64,000 nucleotides of DNA from the NCBI GenBank assembly GCA_963836405.1, contig CAWIJL010000012.1:62001-126000 (forward strand). Reading direction: 5' to 3'. This stretch comes from CAWIJJ01 sp963836405 (GTDB taxonomy: Bacteria; Acidobacteriota; Terriglobia; Bryobacterales; Bryobacteraceae). This document shows positions 1 to 9,014 of the stretch, one piece after another (the stretch's first letter is position 1; each line of letters starts with the position of its first letter). The notes under the pieces were generated by a model. It was not told the DNA's origin, made no database searches, and was given only the letters and a program-made list of their open reading frames with translations. The translations under genes and the position numbers were made by a program.

Positions 1-1
1 G

Positions 2-1207
2 GGCGGAGATTGTCTGGACGACTTCGACCAGTTGCGTGCCGACGCTGGGCTGGCATCCATATTGGGACATGAGCTGCCTTCGCCGGGAGCGGCGCGGAAT
101 TTCCTGTATGAGTTTCACGATGAGAGTCGCATTGACGACGCCAAGCAGCAGTGCACTTTGCTGGGAATGAAGGCTTATATTCCCGGCGAGAACGCGGCAT
201 TGAGCGGGCTTGGGCTGGTCAATCGCGAGGTAGTGCAGGAAGTGGGACGGCGTTGTCCAGAGCAGAGGATTGCGACCGTGGACCAGGATGCCACGATCAT
301 CGAGAGCCGCAAGCAGGAGGCACTGCGCGGCTATGAGGGCGAGCGCTGCTATCAACCCATGTTGGCGGTCTGGGCGGAAATGAACCTGGTGCTGGCCGAC
401 GAGTTTCTGGATGGCAACGTGCCCGCGGCGTATCAGGGACTACCGGTGGCGAAGGCTGCCTTTGCGTCCCTGCCTTCGACGGTGAACGAGTATTACTTTC
501 GGGGGGACTCGGCGTGCCACGAACACGAACTGCTCGATTGGCTGCGGGATGAGAAGCGGCTGGAAGGACCGCAGGGCTTCATCGGCTTTGGAGTCAGCGC
601 GCGCATGAGTCCAGCGCTTCGCCAGGCAGTGGAGGCAGTGCCGGAAGCGCAGTGGGAAGCCTATGGCAAGCACGATGCGGAAGTGACCCGTGAGTGCGCG
701 GATGTGACGTTTGTACCCAACGAGCACAGCGAACACAAGGAACTGCAACCGTTGCGATATGTCGCGATACGGATACGCCCGCGACAGGGCGTCCTGTTGA
801 ACGACGGCACGCAAGTGAAGCACTTCGCGGTGGTGAGCAATATTCGGGAATGGAAGCCAGCACGGCTGTTGCAGTGGCACCGGGAGAAAGCCGGGACGAT
901 CGAAGCGGTGCATGACGTCCTCAAGAATGAGCTCTCCGCGGGAGTGTTGCCGTGCGGGAGATTCGGGGCCAATGCGGCATGGCTACGCCTGGCGGTGCTG
1001 ACGTACAACACGCTAACCGCGCTGAAGCGCCTAGCCTTGCCCGCCGAACTGCTGCAAGCCCGCCCCAAACGCCTGCGGTTTCTGTTTTTCAATACGGCGG
1101 GTCGATTGGTGCAGCACGCTCGCAAGACGATGCTGCGGCTGGCCATGAGCGCGACTCGGCTGGCCGAGTTTCTATCAGCTATGACCTCGCTTCCGGTTTG
1201 GGCCTAG
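2..1207 (+). CDS. IS1380-family transposase, 5' end outside window
   Basis: Catalyses transposition of the element by DDE (RNase H-fold) chemistry. The frame is open from base 2, so the TTG at 32 is not the start and the N-terminus is missing. The reading GHELPSPGAARNFLYEFHD near the start, TVDQDATIIES (first acidic residue) and YYFRGDSACHEHELLDWL (second acidic residue) are recognisable family features. About 400 residues are visible, so only a short N-terminal part is lost. The C-terminus after LRLAMSATRLAEF has no recognised motif. No internal stop is present, so the transposase may be active. Confidence 0.85.
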   Translation, partial: GGDCLDDFDQLRADAGLASILGHELPSPGAARNFLYEFHDESRIDDAKQQCTLLGMKAYIPGENAALSGLGLVNREVVQEVGRRCPEQRIATVDQDATIIESRKQEALRGYEGERCYQPMLAVWAEMNLVLADEFLDGNVPAAYQGLPVAKAAFASLPSTVNEYYFRGDSACHEHELLDWLRDEKRLEGPQGFIGFGVSARMSPALRQAVEAVPEAQWEAYGKHDAEVTRECADVTFVPNEHSEHKELQPLRYVAIRIRPRQGVLLNDGTQVKHFAVVSNIREWKPARLLQWHREKAGTIEAVHDVLKNELSAGVLPCGRFGANAAWLRLAVLTYNTLTALKRLALPAELLQARPKRLRFLFFNTAGRLVQHARKTMLRLAMSATRLAEFLSAMTSLPVWA

Positions 1208-1222
1208 TCCTGACATCCGCAG

Positions 1223-1429
1223 TTCCTTACCGGCGGATTTGCAGAGCACTTCTGGAGGAAAAACGTGCCCGAAATCGTCTTGCCGCCGCATAACCTAATC
1301 TGCTGAGTCTGCCTGCGGCTATCTCCTCATCTTCGCTCACCTGACACTGATGGGATTACTCACAACCACCGCCGCCCCGGGCAATTGAACGCCCGATTTG
1401 GTCATCCCAAATTCCTTACCAGCGGATTA
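1223..1429. repeat. 17-bp imperfect direct repeat bracketing the IS tail
   Basis: TTCCTTACCGGCGGATT at 1223-1239 recurs as TTCCTTACCAGCGGATT at 1412-1428, one mismatch in 17, same orientation. The outer copy lies at the inferred right end of the insertion sequence and the inner copy starts 16 bases after the transposase stop. The inner copy may be an internal transposase-binding site, or the original end of the element with about 190 bases added outside it. Confidence 0.6.
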
Positions 1430-1433
1430 GGGG

Positions 1434-2441
1434 CTGACCGTGCGCGGCGCGCGCGAAAACAACCTGAAATCGATCGACGTGACGTTTCCACTCGGGGCGC
1501 TGGTGGCGGTTACCGGCGCGTCCGGCTCGGGCAAGAGCACGCTCGTCAATGAAGTCCTTTACAAGGCCCTCTGGAAGCACCTGGTGGATACGCGCGCACT
1601 GCCGGGCGCGCACGACGGCGTCGAAGGCATCGAGCATGTACATAAAGTCGTCAACATCGACCAGTCCCCGATCGGCCGCAACAGCCGGTCGAATCCGGCC
1701 ACCTACATCGGTTTCTACGACGGTATCCGCGACTTGTTCACGCGCGCGCCGCTTTCGGTGGAACGCGGGTACAAGGCCGGCCGCTTCAGCTTCAACGTCA
1801 AGGGCGGGCGCTGCGAGGAGTGCCAGGGCGAAGGCGTAATCACCACCCAGCTTTACTTCATGCCGGATGTGGAAGTGACCTGCGGCGCTTGCAAGGGCGC
1901 CCGTTTCGGCCCGGAGACGCTGGAAGTGACGTGGCACGGGAAGACCATTACCGACATGCTGAACATGCCGGTGGAAGAGGGCGTGGGTTTCTTCGCCTCC
2001 GAGCCTTCCGTCAGCCGGAAGATCGAAGTGTTGAACGACCTCGGTCTCGGCTATCTGACCCTCGGCCAGTCCGCGACGACGCTTTCCGGGGGTGAGGCGC
2101 AGCGCATCAAGATCGCAAGCGAACTGGCCAGGCTTCAGCGCTCCAAACACACGATCTACATCCTCGATGAGCCCACCACCGGCCTGCATCTGGCCGACGT
2201 CGAGCGCCTGCTCGATTGCCTCAACCGCCTGGTGGACGCGGGCCACACGGTCCTGGTCATCGAGCATCACCTGGACGTGATCAAGACGGCCGATTACATC
2301 GTGGACCTGGGTCCCGAAGGTGGGCATGCCGGCGGCGAAGTGGTGGTTACGGGAACGCCCGAGCAGGTGGCAGCCTGCAAACAATCCCACACCGGACAGT
2401 ACCTGAAAGCGCGGCTCCGTCAAAGGGCCAAAACGAATTAA
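1434..2441 (+). pseudogene. uvrA: Excinuclease subunit UvrA, C-terminal third only
   Basis: UvrA is the damage-recognition ATPase of nucleotide excision repair and is usually about 940 residues. Only the second ATPase half is present. It opens with GLTVRGARENNLKSIDV, the usual start of that half. Visible motifs are Walker A GASGSGKST (about residues 28-36), a zinc-finger half CEECQGEG and a second Cys pair CGACKGARF, the ABC signature LSGGEAQRIKIASEL and Walker B ILDEPTTGLH. An in-frame TAG at 1428-1430 separates it from the insertion sequence. A GTG at 1440 could serve as a start, but the fragment lacks the first ATPase and the UvrB-binding domain. Either the element split the gene, or only this half survives. 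The N-terminal part would have to lie left of the window. Confidence 0.85.
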
Positions 2442-2444
2442 GGC

Positions 2445-3380
2445 TCAAGGTTCGGCGTCGATCCGTACTACCACCTTGCCCCGGTGCGGATGGCTCGCGG
2501 CCCGTCCGGCGAATGCGTCGGCCGCCTCCGACAGCGGCACCACCGCCTCCACAAACGGACGAAGGGCCGCGGCGTCGATCAGTTCGGCGACGCGCGCCAA
2601 CTGGCTGCGCTTCGGTTCCACGATGAAGAACGCGCTCTTGTCGCGCGCATTTGTGCCGGCCGAAACCGAAGAGGCGATCGTCACCATACGCCCGCCGCTC
2701 TCGAGAACATCCCACGACCGCCGCAGGGTCTCGCCGCCGACCGTGTCGAAGACCACGTCCACCTTGCCCACCTCGTCTTCGAACAGGCCCGTGCGGGAGT
2801 CGACCACTTCCATCGCGCCCAGTCCGCGAACAAACTCGCTGTTCGCGGCGGACGCGGTGGCGATGACGTGCGCGCCGCGCCACCGGCCCAACTGCACGGC
2901 GAAGGTCCCCACCGCGCCTGCGCCCCCGTGCACCACCAGCCGTTCGCCGGGTTCGAGGGCTGCCCGGTCGAACAGCCCCTGCCAGGCGGTCAGCGCCCCG
3001 ATGGGGACGGCGGCGGCGCCGGCGTGATCGAGCGTTCGCGGCTTGGGCGCAACCGATTCCAGGTTCGTGAGGCAGAACCCGGCCATGGCCCCGTCGCGAA
3101 ACCAGTCGTTCATGCCGTATACCGAATCGCCCAGAGATGTCTTCGCGACCCCTTCCCCGACCGCCTCCACGATGCCTGAAAACTCGTGCCCCGGAACGGG
3201 CAGTGTGCGGCTGCCGCCGTTCCGATCGTGCGCCGTCGGATACCAGCCAAGCTCGGACGGCGTGACTCCGGCGGCTATGACGCGAATGAGCAGCTCCCCG
3301 GCGGCGGGCCGGGGAGCGTCGATCTCTTCCAACTTCAGCGTTGCGGGATCTCCCGCGCGGTGCAGCCGGACAGCTTTCAT
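2445..3380 (-). CDS. MDR-superfamily zinc-type alcohol dehydrogenase / quinone oxidoreductase
   Basis: An NAD(P)H-dependent medium-chain reductase of 311 residues, cytoplasmic, acting on a quinone, enone or aldehyde that cannot be named from sequence. The N-terminal GroES-like domain has PGHEFSGIVEAVG, and the Rossmann domain carries the nucleotide loop VHGGAGAVGTFAVQLGR. The C-terminal PHRGKVVVRI is typical of the quinone oxidoreductase branch. The catalytic-zinc Cys of true alcohol dehydrogenases is absent (ITPSELGWY instead). ATG 3380 is chosen over a longer open frame because GAGGGG lies about 8 bases upstream and the protein then begins MKAVRLHRAG. It lies 47 bases downstream of the XRE-cupin regulator on the same strand, suggesting that gene controls it. 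Confidence 0.88.
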   Translation of the reverse strand: MKAVRLHRAGDPATLKLEEIDAPRPAAGELLIRVIAAGVTPSELGWYPTAHDRNGGSRTLPVPGHEFSGIVEAVGEGVAKTSLGDSVYGMNDWFRDGAMAGFCLTNLESVAPKPRTLDHAGAAAVPIGALTAWQGLFDRAALEPGERLVVHGGAGAVGTFAVQLGRWRGAHVIATASAANSEFVRGLGAMEVVDSRTGLFEDEVGKVDVVFDTVGGETLRRSWDVLESGGRMVTIASSVSAGTNARDKSAFFIVEPKRSQLARVAELIDAAALRPFVEAVVPLSEAADAFAGRAASHPHRGKVVVRIDAEP

Positions 3381-3427
3381 CGTATTCCCCTCTTCATTCC
3401 ATTCTCTCCTTCGGGGTACCTGTTCGG

Positions 3428-4030
3428 TCATGCGGGACGGTCGACGTTCGTGGTCACAACCAGAGCCATGGTTCGCTTTGCTCCGCCCCTGCGATAAGCA
3501 TGCGGCGTGTTGGAATCGAAGTAGACCGCATCGCCTTCAGACAACTCATGCTTGGCGTCCTGAATGTGCAATTCCAACTTGCCGGAGATCACGTACAGAA
3601 GTTCGATGCCGGGGTGCCGGTGGAAGCGGTTGTCCTTCAGTTCGTGCGCTTCGAACTCCGCCAGGTAAGAGTTGAAGGCGCGCTGCGGAACGGGGAAGTC
3701 GAGGCTCTCGAAATGATAGCTGGTCTTCTTTTCCCCCGGTGAATCGGGGAACCGCATGCGCTCGCCTTTGCGGACGATCTCCAAAACCGGCTTCGGTTCT
3801 TGAACGAAGAAGTAATCCAAGTCTACGCTGAAGACCATCGAGATCCGCAAGAGCGTCGGCAGGGTCGGATGCATCACATCCCGCTCCAGCTTGGAAAGCA
3901 ATGCCGGCGAGAGGCCTGTATGCTTGCTCAATTCCACCAGCCCCATGCTTTTGCGGAGGCGAAGCCGTCTCAATTTTGCGCCGATTGCGTACTTGTTCAG
4001 CCCTTCGGCTATGGTTTTCGATTCCTTCAT
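3428..4030 (-). CDS. XRE-family transcriptional regulator with cupin sensor domain
   Basis: A 200-residue repressor/activator. The N-terminal HTH_3 domain (about 12-70) includes GLVELSKHTGLSPALLSKLERDVMHPTLPTL, and the C-terminal cupin_2 barrel (about 120-190) includes HRHPGIELLYVISGKLELHI and FDSNTPHAYRR. The His/Glu residues of HRHPGIE fit a metal or small-molecule site. ATG 4030 is preferred to an upstream frame start because GAGGA lies about 11 bases before it. A perfect palindrome lies 48 bases upstream, a natural autoregulatory operator. Proteins of this type usually control adjacent amino-acid, polyamine or redox genes. The ligand cannot be predicted here. Confidence 0.9.
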   Translation of the reverse strand: MKESKTIAEGLNKYAIGAKLRRLRLRKSMGLVELSKHTGLSPALLSKLERDVMHPTLPTLLRISMVFSVDLDYFFVQEPKPVLEIVRKGERMRFPDSPGEKKTSYHFESLDFPVPQRAFNSYLAEFEAHELKDNRFHRHPGIELLYVISGKLELHIQDAKHELSEGDAVYFDSNTPHAYRRGGAKRTMALVVTTNVDRPA

Positions 4031-4077
4031 AAAGATCGTTTTCCTCGCGGGATCGCTTACACCCGGCTTTTTCTCTG

Positions 4078-4097
4078 CAGGAAAAACACTTTTCCTG
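4078..4097. promoter_or_regulatory. Palindromic operator candidate between regulator and DUF378 gene
   Basis: CAGGAAAA-ACAC-TTTTCCTG, a perfect 8+8 inverted repeat around four bases. A weaker relative with the same AAAA-N4-TTTT core occurs at 4107-4126, overlapping the promoter of the rightward gene. The size fits a homodimeric HTH protein, and the XRE regulator starting at 4030 is the obvious candidate. Confidence 0.55.
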
Positions 4098-4102
4098 GAA
4101 TC

Positions 4103-4131
4103 TTTACAGTAAAACACATTTTCTTTAAGCT
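4103..4131 (+). promoter_or_regulatory. Sigma-70-like promoter for the DUF378 gene
   Basis: TTTACA at 4103-4108 and TAAGCT at 4126-4131 with a 17-base spacer, 49 bases before the ATG at 4180. The match to the -35 is good and to the -10 moderate. The imperfect second operator copy covers the spacer, which would allow repression by the divergent regulator. Confidence 0.45.
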
Positions 4132-4179
4132 CAAAACATGCCGGGGAGAAACAACCCGGAAGACAGAGGGAAAAACGAT

Positions 4180-4419
4180 ATGAAGAAACTTGACGTTATC
4201 GCAGCCGCGCTGGTGATCGTCGGCGCGCTGAACTGGGGCCTGGTCGGCGTGCTTCACTTCGATCTCGTCGCGGCCGTTTTCGGCATGAAGTTCGGCGAGA
4301 CCTCCGCGTTGAGCAGCGTAGTTTACAGCTTGGTGGGTTTGTCCGGCGTCTACCAGGCTTTGACGTGGAAATCGATTCAGCGCCGCTGGTATCCCACCGC
4401 GGCGGACGCCCGCGCATGA
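4180..4419 (+). CDS. DUF378-family small inner-membrane protein
   Basis: A 79-residue protein with two hydrophobic segments (about 5-27 and 43-62). The opening MKKLDVIAAALVIVGALNWGLVG, with the NWGLVG motif, is diagnostic of DUF378. Function is unknown for the family. The ATG at 4180 is used because GAGGG lies about 8 bases upstream. An upstream ATG at 4138 would add a charged stretch before the membrane segment. It starts a rightward group with the fasciclin protein 54 bases downstream. Confidence 0.85.
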   Translation: MKKLDVIAAALVIVGALNWGLVGVLHFDLVAAVFGMKFGETSALSSVVYSLVGLSGVYQALTWKSIQRRWYPTAADARA

Positions 4420-4473
4420 ACGCGCTAGAGACTCGGGAAATTTGGATTTCTGAAAGAGAGTGAGGGACGAAAA

Positions 4474-4947
4474 ATGACGAATCATTTGCCTTTTCTGCTG
4501 GCCGGAGTTGCGGCTCTGTCCATGGTTTCCAAGGCCTCCGCGGCGGATCTTGTCGACGCCGCGGCCGCCGGTCAATTCAACACCCTGGTGGCTGCCGTGA
4601 AAGCAGCCGGACTCGTGGACGACTTGAAAGGACCAGGGCCGTTTACAGTCTTCGCGCCTACCGACGAGGCTTTCGCGAAGCTGCCGCCGGGGACGCTCGA
4701 AAACCTGCTCAAGCCGGAGAACAAAGGGCAGCTTCAGAAGATTCTCACCTACCACGTGGTGGCTGGGCAGGTGACGGCCAAAGACGTCGTCAAGCTTCAT
4801 TCCGCCAAGACCCTCGAGGGCGGGAGTCTAACCATCGACGTAAAAAACGGAGGAGTGATGGTCAACAACGCTCACGTGACGAAGACCGACATCGCCGCCA
4901 GCAACGGCGTAATTCACGTCGTCGATACGGTGCTTCTCCCCAAATAA
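4474..4947 (+). CDS. Secreted fasciclin (FAS1) domain protein
   Basis: A 157-residue protein with a signal peptide (about 1-23, cleavage near SKASA-AD) and one complete FAS1 domain. The H1 and H2 family motifs are visible as FTVFAPTDEAFAKLP and GVIHVVDTVLLP, with YHVV between them. FAS1 domains mediate adhesion or matrix interactions outside the membrane. The start is supported by GAGGGA about 7 bases upstream. It follows the DUF378 protein and precedes the SDR/DUF2867 gene by 10 bases. Confidence 0.92.
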   Translation: MTNHLPFLLAGVAALSMVSKASAADLVDAAAAGQFNTLVAAVKAAGLVDDLKGPGPFTVFAPTDEAFAKLPPGTLENLLKPENKGQLQKILTYHVVAGQVTAKDVVKLHSAKTLEGGSLTIDVKNGGVMVNNAHVTKTDIAASNGVIHVVDTVLLPK

Positions 4948-4957
4948 CGGTAAGCGC

Positions 4958-6468
4958 ATGCTTTTGCTGACCGGAGCGACAGGGTACATCGGCGGCCGCC
5001 TGCTGAAGGCACTGGAACGGCAATCGATTGCAGTCCGGTGCCTGTGCAGGAACCCGGAGATGTTGCGCGGGCGGGTAGCCCCTGGTACGCAAGTCGTACC
5101 GGGGACCTGCTCCAGCCGGCATCTCTGGGCCCGCTATTTGCCGGTGTGGACACGGCTTTCTATCTCGTTCACGCGATGCACTCGGGGCGGGAGTTCGAAC
5201 GCCTGGAAAGCGAGGCGGCTCGGAACTTTGCGAGGGCGGCCCGCGATGCCGGGGTGCGGCGGATCGTCTTTTTCGGCGGGCTCGCCCACGGAAGCGACCT
5301 TTCGCCTCACTTGCGGAGCCGCATGGAGACGGGCAACATTCTACGGGAGGGCGGGGTTCCGGTGGTCGAGTTTCGGGCGTCGGTCGTGATCGGCTCGGGT
5401 AGCGCTTCGTTTGAACTGATTCGCGCGCTGGTCGATCGGCTTCCTGTCATGGTGACGCCTCGTTGGGTCCACACGGCTGCGCAGCCGATCGCGATCGAGG
5501 ACGTGGTCGCGTACCTGGTCGAGTCGGTTGCAGTGGAGGCGCCCGACGGATTGATCGTCGAAATCGGCGGAGCCGACATTACTTCTTACCTCGGGATGAT
5601 GCAGGAATATGCGCGGCAGATGAAGCTGCGCCGCTGGTTTCTCGCGGTCCCGTTTCTCAGCCCGGGGCTATCGAGCCGCTGGCTGACGCTGGTCACGCCG
5701 GTTTACGCCTCGATCGGCCGCTTCCTCATCGAGAGCGTCCGCACTCCCAGCGTGGTGGAACGTCCGGAGGCGGCCCGCACGTTCAAAGTCCGGCCCGTGG
5801 GGCACGCGCGTGCGGTAGAGCGCGCGCTCGCCAACGAAGACCTGGGCTTGGCCGAAACCCGCTGGTCGGACGCGGGGTGTCCCGGGGTATGGGCCAAGGC
5901 GGCCGAGCCCGGGCCGGCTGTTCTGAGCAACGTACAGGAACTCATCGTGCCGCTTTCTCGGGAGCAGGCGTTCGCCCCGGTTGGCCGCATCGGCGGGCGA
6001 ACCGGCTGGTATTTCGGCAACTGGTTGTGGAGAGTCCGGGGACTGCTCGATTTGATGATCGGCGGTGTGGGGATGCGGCGCGGCCGGCCCGACCCGGAGA
6101 TTCCGGTACCGGGGAGCACGTTGGATTTCTGGCGCGTGCAGATTTACGAGCCCGGCAGGCGGTTGCGGCTACTGGCGGAGATGCGAGTCCCGGGGCGGGC
6201 ATGGCTGGAGTTCCGTGCGGAAGCGAAAGGGCGGTCCACCATTCTCCGGCAGATCGCCTCTTTCGAGCCGCACGGACTGGTAGGTCTGCTGTATTGGTAT
6301 CTGCTCTGGCCCGTTCATGAAATAATGTTTCGCGGGATGCTGCGGCGGATCGCCGCCGCGGCGTTGAATGCGCCCGGCGCCGGTTGGAACGGGGTCGCCC
6401 CAAGAGAGTCGATGACGATAGCCCGAGTGCTGAGCTTTCTTGGGGTGGCCGCCTTGATACTACAGTAA
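4958..6468 (+). CDS. SDR NAD(P)-binding protein with C-terminal DUF2867, one frameshift
   Basis: An atypical short-chain dehydrogenase fold (about 1-290) followed by a DUF2867 domain (about 330-480). The start reads MLLLTGATGYIGGRLLKAL, the glycine-rich nucleotide loop. The frame breaks at about 5098-5104: the first frame reaches APGTQVV, and the next frame continues GDLLQPASLGPLFAGVDTAFYLVHAM, the normal continuation. One missing base explains it. After that the protein is intact to LSFLGVAALILQ, including FWRVQIYEPGRRLRLLAEMRVPGRAWLEF of DUF2867. The family is found in many bacteria without a known substrate. A sequencing error is as likely as a real mutation. Confidence 0.85.
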
Positions 6469-6869
6469 GCAGTCTCTTCGTCCAGCTAGATTATCAATCC
6501 AGCTGGAATCCAAAGGAATGGCATTGCCACGAGTTTGGCATCCGAGGATCTACTTCCTACCTGGACAGAACCGTCTGCCTGGATCCATTCCAGGTGGCGA
6601 ACGATCCACGCGGGACCCATGGCGTACTCCGCGGGTAGGGCGACACGTCGACTTGACTTCGCCCGCAACAGAACGTCGTTGGCCTTCCGGGTGCGTGAGA
6701 TTAACTCGGGACGCGGCCGGTCATGTGCGTTAGGTCAACTTGCCCACAGACAGTTTACTTCCGGCTCTGCGTGAGTTCACCGGCAAGTCGGGCGTGGCTG
6801 GGCAGGCCATTTGACCGCAGCCGCTTGCCGCGGCTCGCAGGCGGGCGGAGGAAAACGTGTCGTCGCGGG
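6469..6869. other. Gene-free interval, 401 bases
   Basis: Lies between the convergent SDR/DUF2867 gene and the leftward histidine kinase. All six frames give only short, unconvincing translations. No tRNA, clear terminator hairpin or repeat was seen. Confidence 0.5.
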
Positions 6870-9014
6870 CTAAAGCCAGCGGCACAACTGGTCGCGCAAT
6901 CCCTCCTGCGTGACAGGTTTGGTGAGATAGCCGGACATGCCGGCAGCCATGGCGAGCGTTTCCTGGTCAGTGCGACTGTGGGCGCTTAACGCGATGATGG
7001 GCAGCCGCAGGGCTGGAACCGCGCGGATCTGCCGCGTGGCTTCCAGGCCGTCCAGAACCGGCATCTCGCAATCCATGAGAATCAGGTCGAAGTCGCCTCC
7101 TTTGGCCGCCTGCACGGCCTCCAGCCCGTTGTTAACCAGGGAGGGCGAGTATCCCATTCGCTGCAACATCTTCACTAAAACAACCTGATTGACCGGATTG
7201 TCTTCGGCGACAAGAATCCGGACGCCATCGACGCGAGGTGTTTTGCCGGATGCCGGCTCGGGCGCGGGCGGCGGCGGGCAAACGGCAAAGGGCAGCGTGA
7301 CCGTGAAGCAGGTTCCACGGCCGATCTCACTCGAGAAGCCAATCGAGCCGCCGAATGCTTCCACTAACCGTCTCGCGATAGCCAGGCCGAGACCAACGCC
7401 ACATTCCCCCGTAAATCCCTGCCCGCGCCCCTGGGTAAATGGGGAGAACAGTCGATTCCGGGACTCGTCGTCCATGCCGATTCCCGTATCGCGGACCTCG
7501 AATACGAGAGTCTCGACTGCTTCGGTGCCGGGCCCGCGGGCGGGCGGCCCGCCCGTGAAGATCGACAGATCCAGCCGTCCGGCACTGGTGAATTTGACGG
7601 CGTTTGAAAGCAGGTGCATCAGGATGGTGCTGAGTTGAACCGCATCGCCGGACAGCCAGAGGGGCACGTCCGCCGCCACCGTCAGACCGGTGGCGAGCGA
7701 TTTGTTTTGCGCCAAGGAGTCGATGCGCTGCATGCAGTGCCGGGCAATCTGCCGGACCTCGAAGGGGGCTTTGGCGAGAGACAGCTTGCCGGCTTCGATT
7801 TTGCTGTAGTCGAGGACATCGTTCAGGATCTGCAACAGGGCGGTTCCGCTCCCACGGATGATGGAGACCATTTCGGCCTTGCCGGGGGAGAGGTCCGCGT
7901 CCGCCAGCAGGGAGGCCATGCCCAGAATGCCGTTTAGCGGTGTGCGGATTTCATGGCTCATGGTGGCCAGGAACTCCGATTTTGCGCGGGTGGCGCGGGC
8001 GATGGCTTCGGCGTGCTCTTGAAGTTGCCGGGTGAGCTGTTTGCTATCGCTGATGTTATTCGTCATACCCAGCACCGTCAGAGGCTTGCCGCTCAAGTCG
8101 CGCTCCACCACCTTGCCGATCCCCTCGTGCCAGCAGCAATCCCCGGAGGATTGGTTGGCCAGGCGATACTGGTACGGCGCTCGAGACTCACCGAGTTCGA
8201 TGCAACTCCGGAAGGACTCGAGAACATATTGGCGATCGTCCGGATGAACCAGGGCCAGATACTGTTCATGCGTCATTCCGGAGCTGCGTTCGGGGCCTGA
8301 CGGTGCGGCGTGCAGCACGTCGACGCGACCGGATGGAATGTCATAAGCCCAGAGATCGTGCCGTCCTGCCGCGATCGCGGCGAGCAGATGGCCGCCCTCC
8401 GAGACGAAGCTGTGCTCGTCCCTATGCATGAAGACGTTCGACAGGAGAGCCATGACCGCGGCGGACAACACGAGTAGGCCCAATGAGAATTCGATCTGCC
8501 ACGAAAGCGCGCCCAGCCTCAGGAACATTCCAATTCCGGCGATGCAAACGATGACGTAACAAAGGACCGGCCTCCAGAGCCGGACACCGAAAGTGGCGTT
8601 ATACCAGATGAACATGAGGAAACAGTGGGTCAACCCGTAGAGCGCCAGCACACGCTGGTCGGTCCGGCTCGAGCCCAGGAGCCAGAACGCCCAAAGCGGC
8701 AGGCTACTAAACGCGACCAGCACAGCAAGCTCGGACGCCGCCCGCCGGCCGCGATGCGCCAGGAAGCTGCCAATTGCCAGCAGGGGCGCCGCAAGGCCGA
8801 GGGCCCACAGGACAATGGAAGGGAACACATCGGGGACGACCAAGGAATCTTGCACCAGGCATACAAGAATGACTGCCACGCACGCACTCGTATAGTGAGC
8901 AAGGCGGCGGCCCTGACGGGTCTCCGCGTCTTCGAAATGGCCCAGGTGGTTGCGCTGCCGTGCGGGGGCAAGCGTTGCCAGGATGGCGCGAATTGAAGCG
9001 GTTACTCGGATCAA
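6870..9014 (-). CDS. Hybrid histidine kinase with membrane sensor, PAS and receiver (second of tandem pair)
   Basis: A 714-residue inner-membrane kinase. Order: about six hydrophobic segments (42-194), PAS-like domain (about 205-325), HisKA with SEFLATMSHEIRTPLNG (phospho-acceptor His about 354), HATPase with DTGIGMD and GVGLGLAIARRL, then a receiver with VAEDNPVNQ and LMDCEMP (phospho-acceptor Asp about 648). No separate output domain is present, so signal probably passes to another protein. The start is TTG 9014: AAGGAG lies 6 bases upstream and the TTGA overlaps the stop of the upstream kinase by four bases. An earlier in-frame start at 9131 would lie inside that gene. Translational coupling to the first kinase suggests both answer to the same stimulus. 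Confidence 0.92.
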   Translation of the reverse strand: MIRVTASIRAILATLAPARQRNHLGHFEDAETRQGRRLAHYTSACVAVILVCLVQDSLVVPDVFPSIVLWALGLAAPLLAIGSFLAHRGRRAASELAVLVAFSSLPLWAFWLLGSSRTDQRVLALYGLTHCFLMFIWYNATFGVRLWRPVLCYVIVCIAGIGMFLRLGALSWQIEFSLGLLVLSAAVMALLSNVFMHRDEHSFVSEGGHLLAAIAAGRHDLWAYDIPSGRVDVLHAAPSGPERSSGMTHEQYLALVHPDDRQYVLESFRSCIELGESRAPYQYRLANQSSGDCCWHEGIGKVVERDLSGKPLTVLGMTNNISDSKQLTRQLQEHAEAIARATRAKSEFLATMSHEIRTPLNGILGMASLLADADLSPGKAEMVSIIRGSGTALLQILNDVLDYSKIEAGKLSLAKAPFEVRQIARHCMQRIDSLAQNKSLATGLTVAADVPLWLSGDAVQLSTILMHLLSNAVKFTSAGRLDLSIFTGGPPARGPGTEAVETLVFEVRDTGIGMDDESRNRLFSPFTQGRGQGFTGECGVGLGLAIARRLVEAFGGSIGFSSEIGRGTCFTVTLPFAVCPPPPAPEPASGKTPRVDGVRILVAEDNPVNQVVLVKMLQRMGYSPSLVNNGLEAVQAAKGGDFDLILMDCEMPVLDGLEATRQIRAVPALRLPIIALSAHSRTDQETLAMAAGMSGYLTKPVTQEGLRDQLCRWL

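Larger units (their letters stand above)
1..1433 (+). mobile_element. IS1380-type insertion sequence, right part, cut by window edge
   Basis: The element holds a DDE transposase gene running in from the left edge and about 225 bases of non-coding tail. Its right boundary is inferred: the tail stops at about 1433, and from 1434 the sequence becomes uninterrupted UvrA coding sequence. Read from the outside inwards, the right end begins CCCCTAATCCGCTGG, which fits the C-rich ends expected of the family. The left end lies outside the window, so terminal repeats and target duplication cannot be compared. The boundary could be off by a few bases. Confidence 0.65.
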
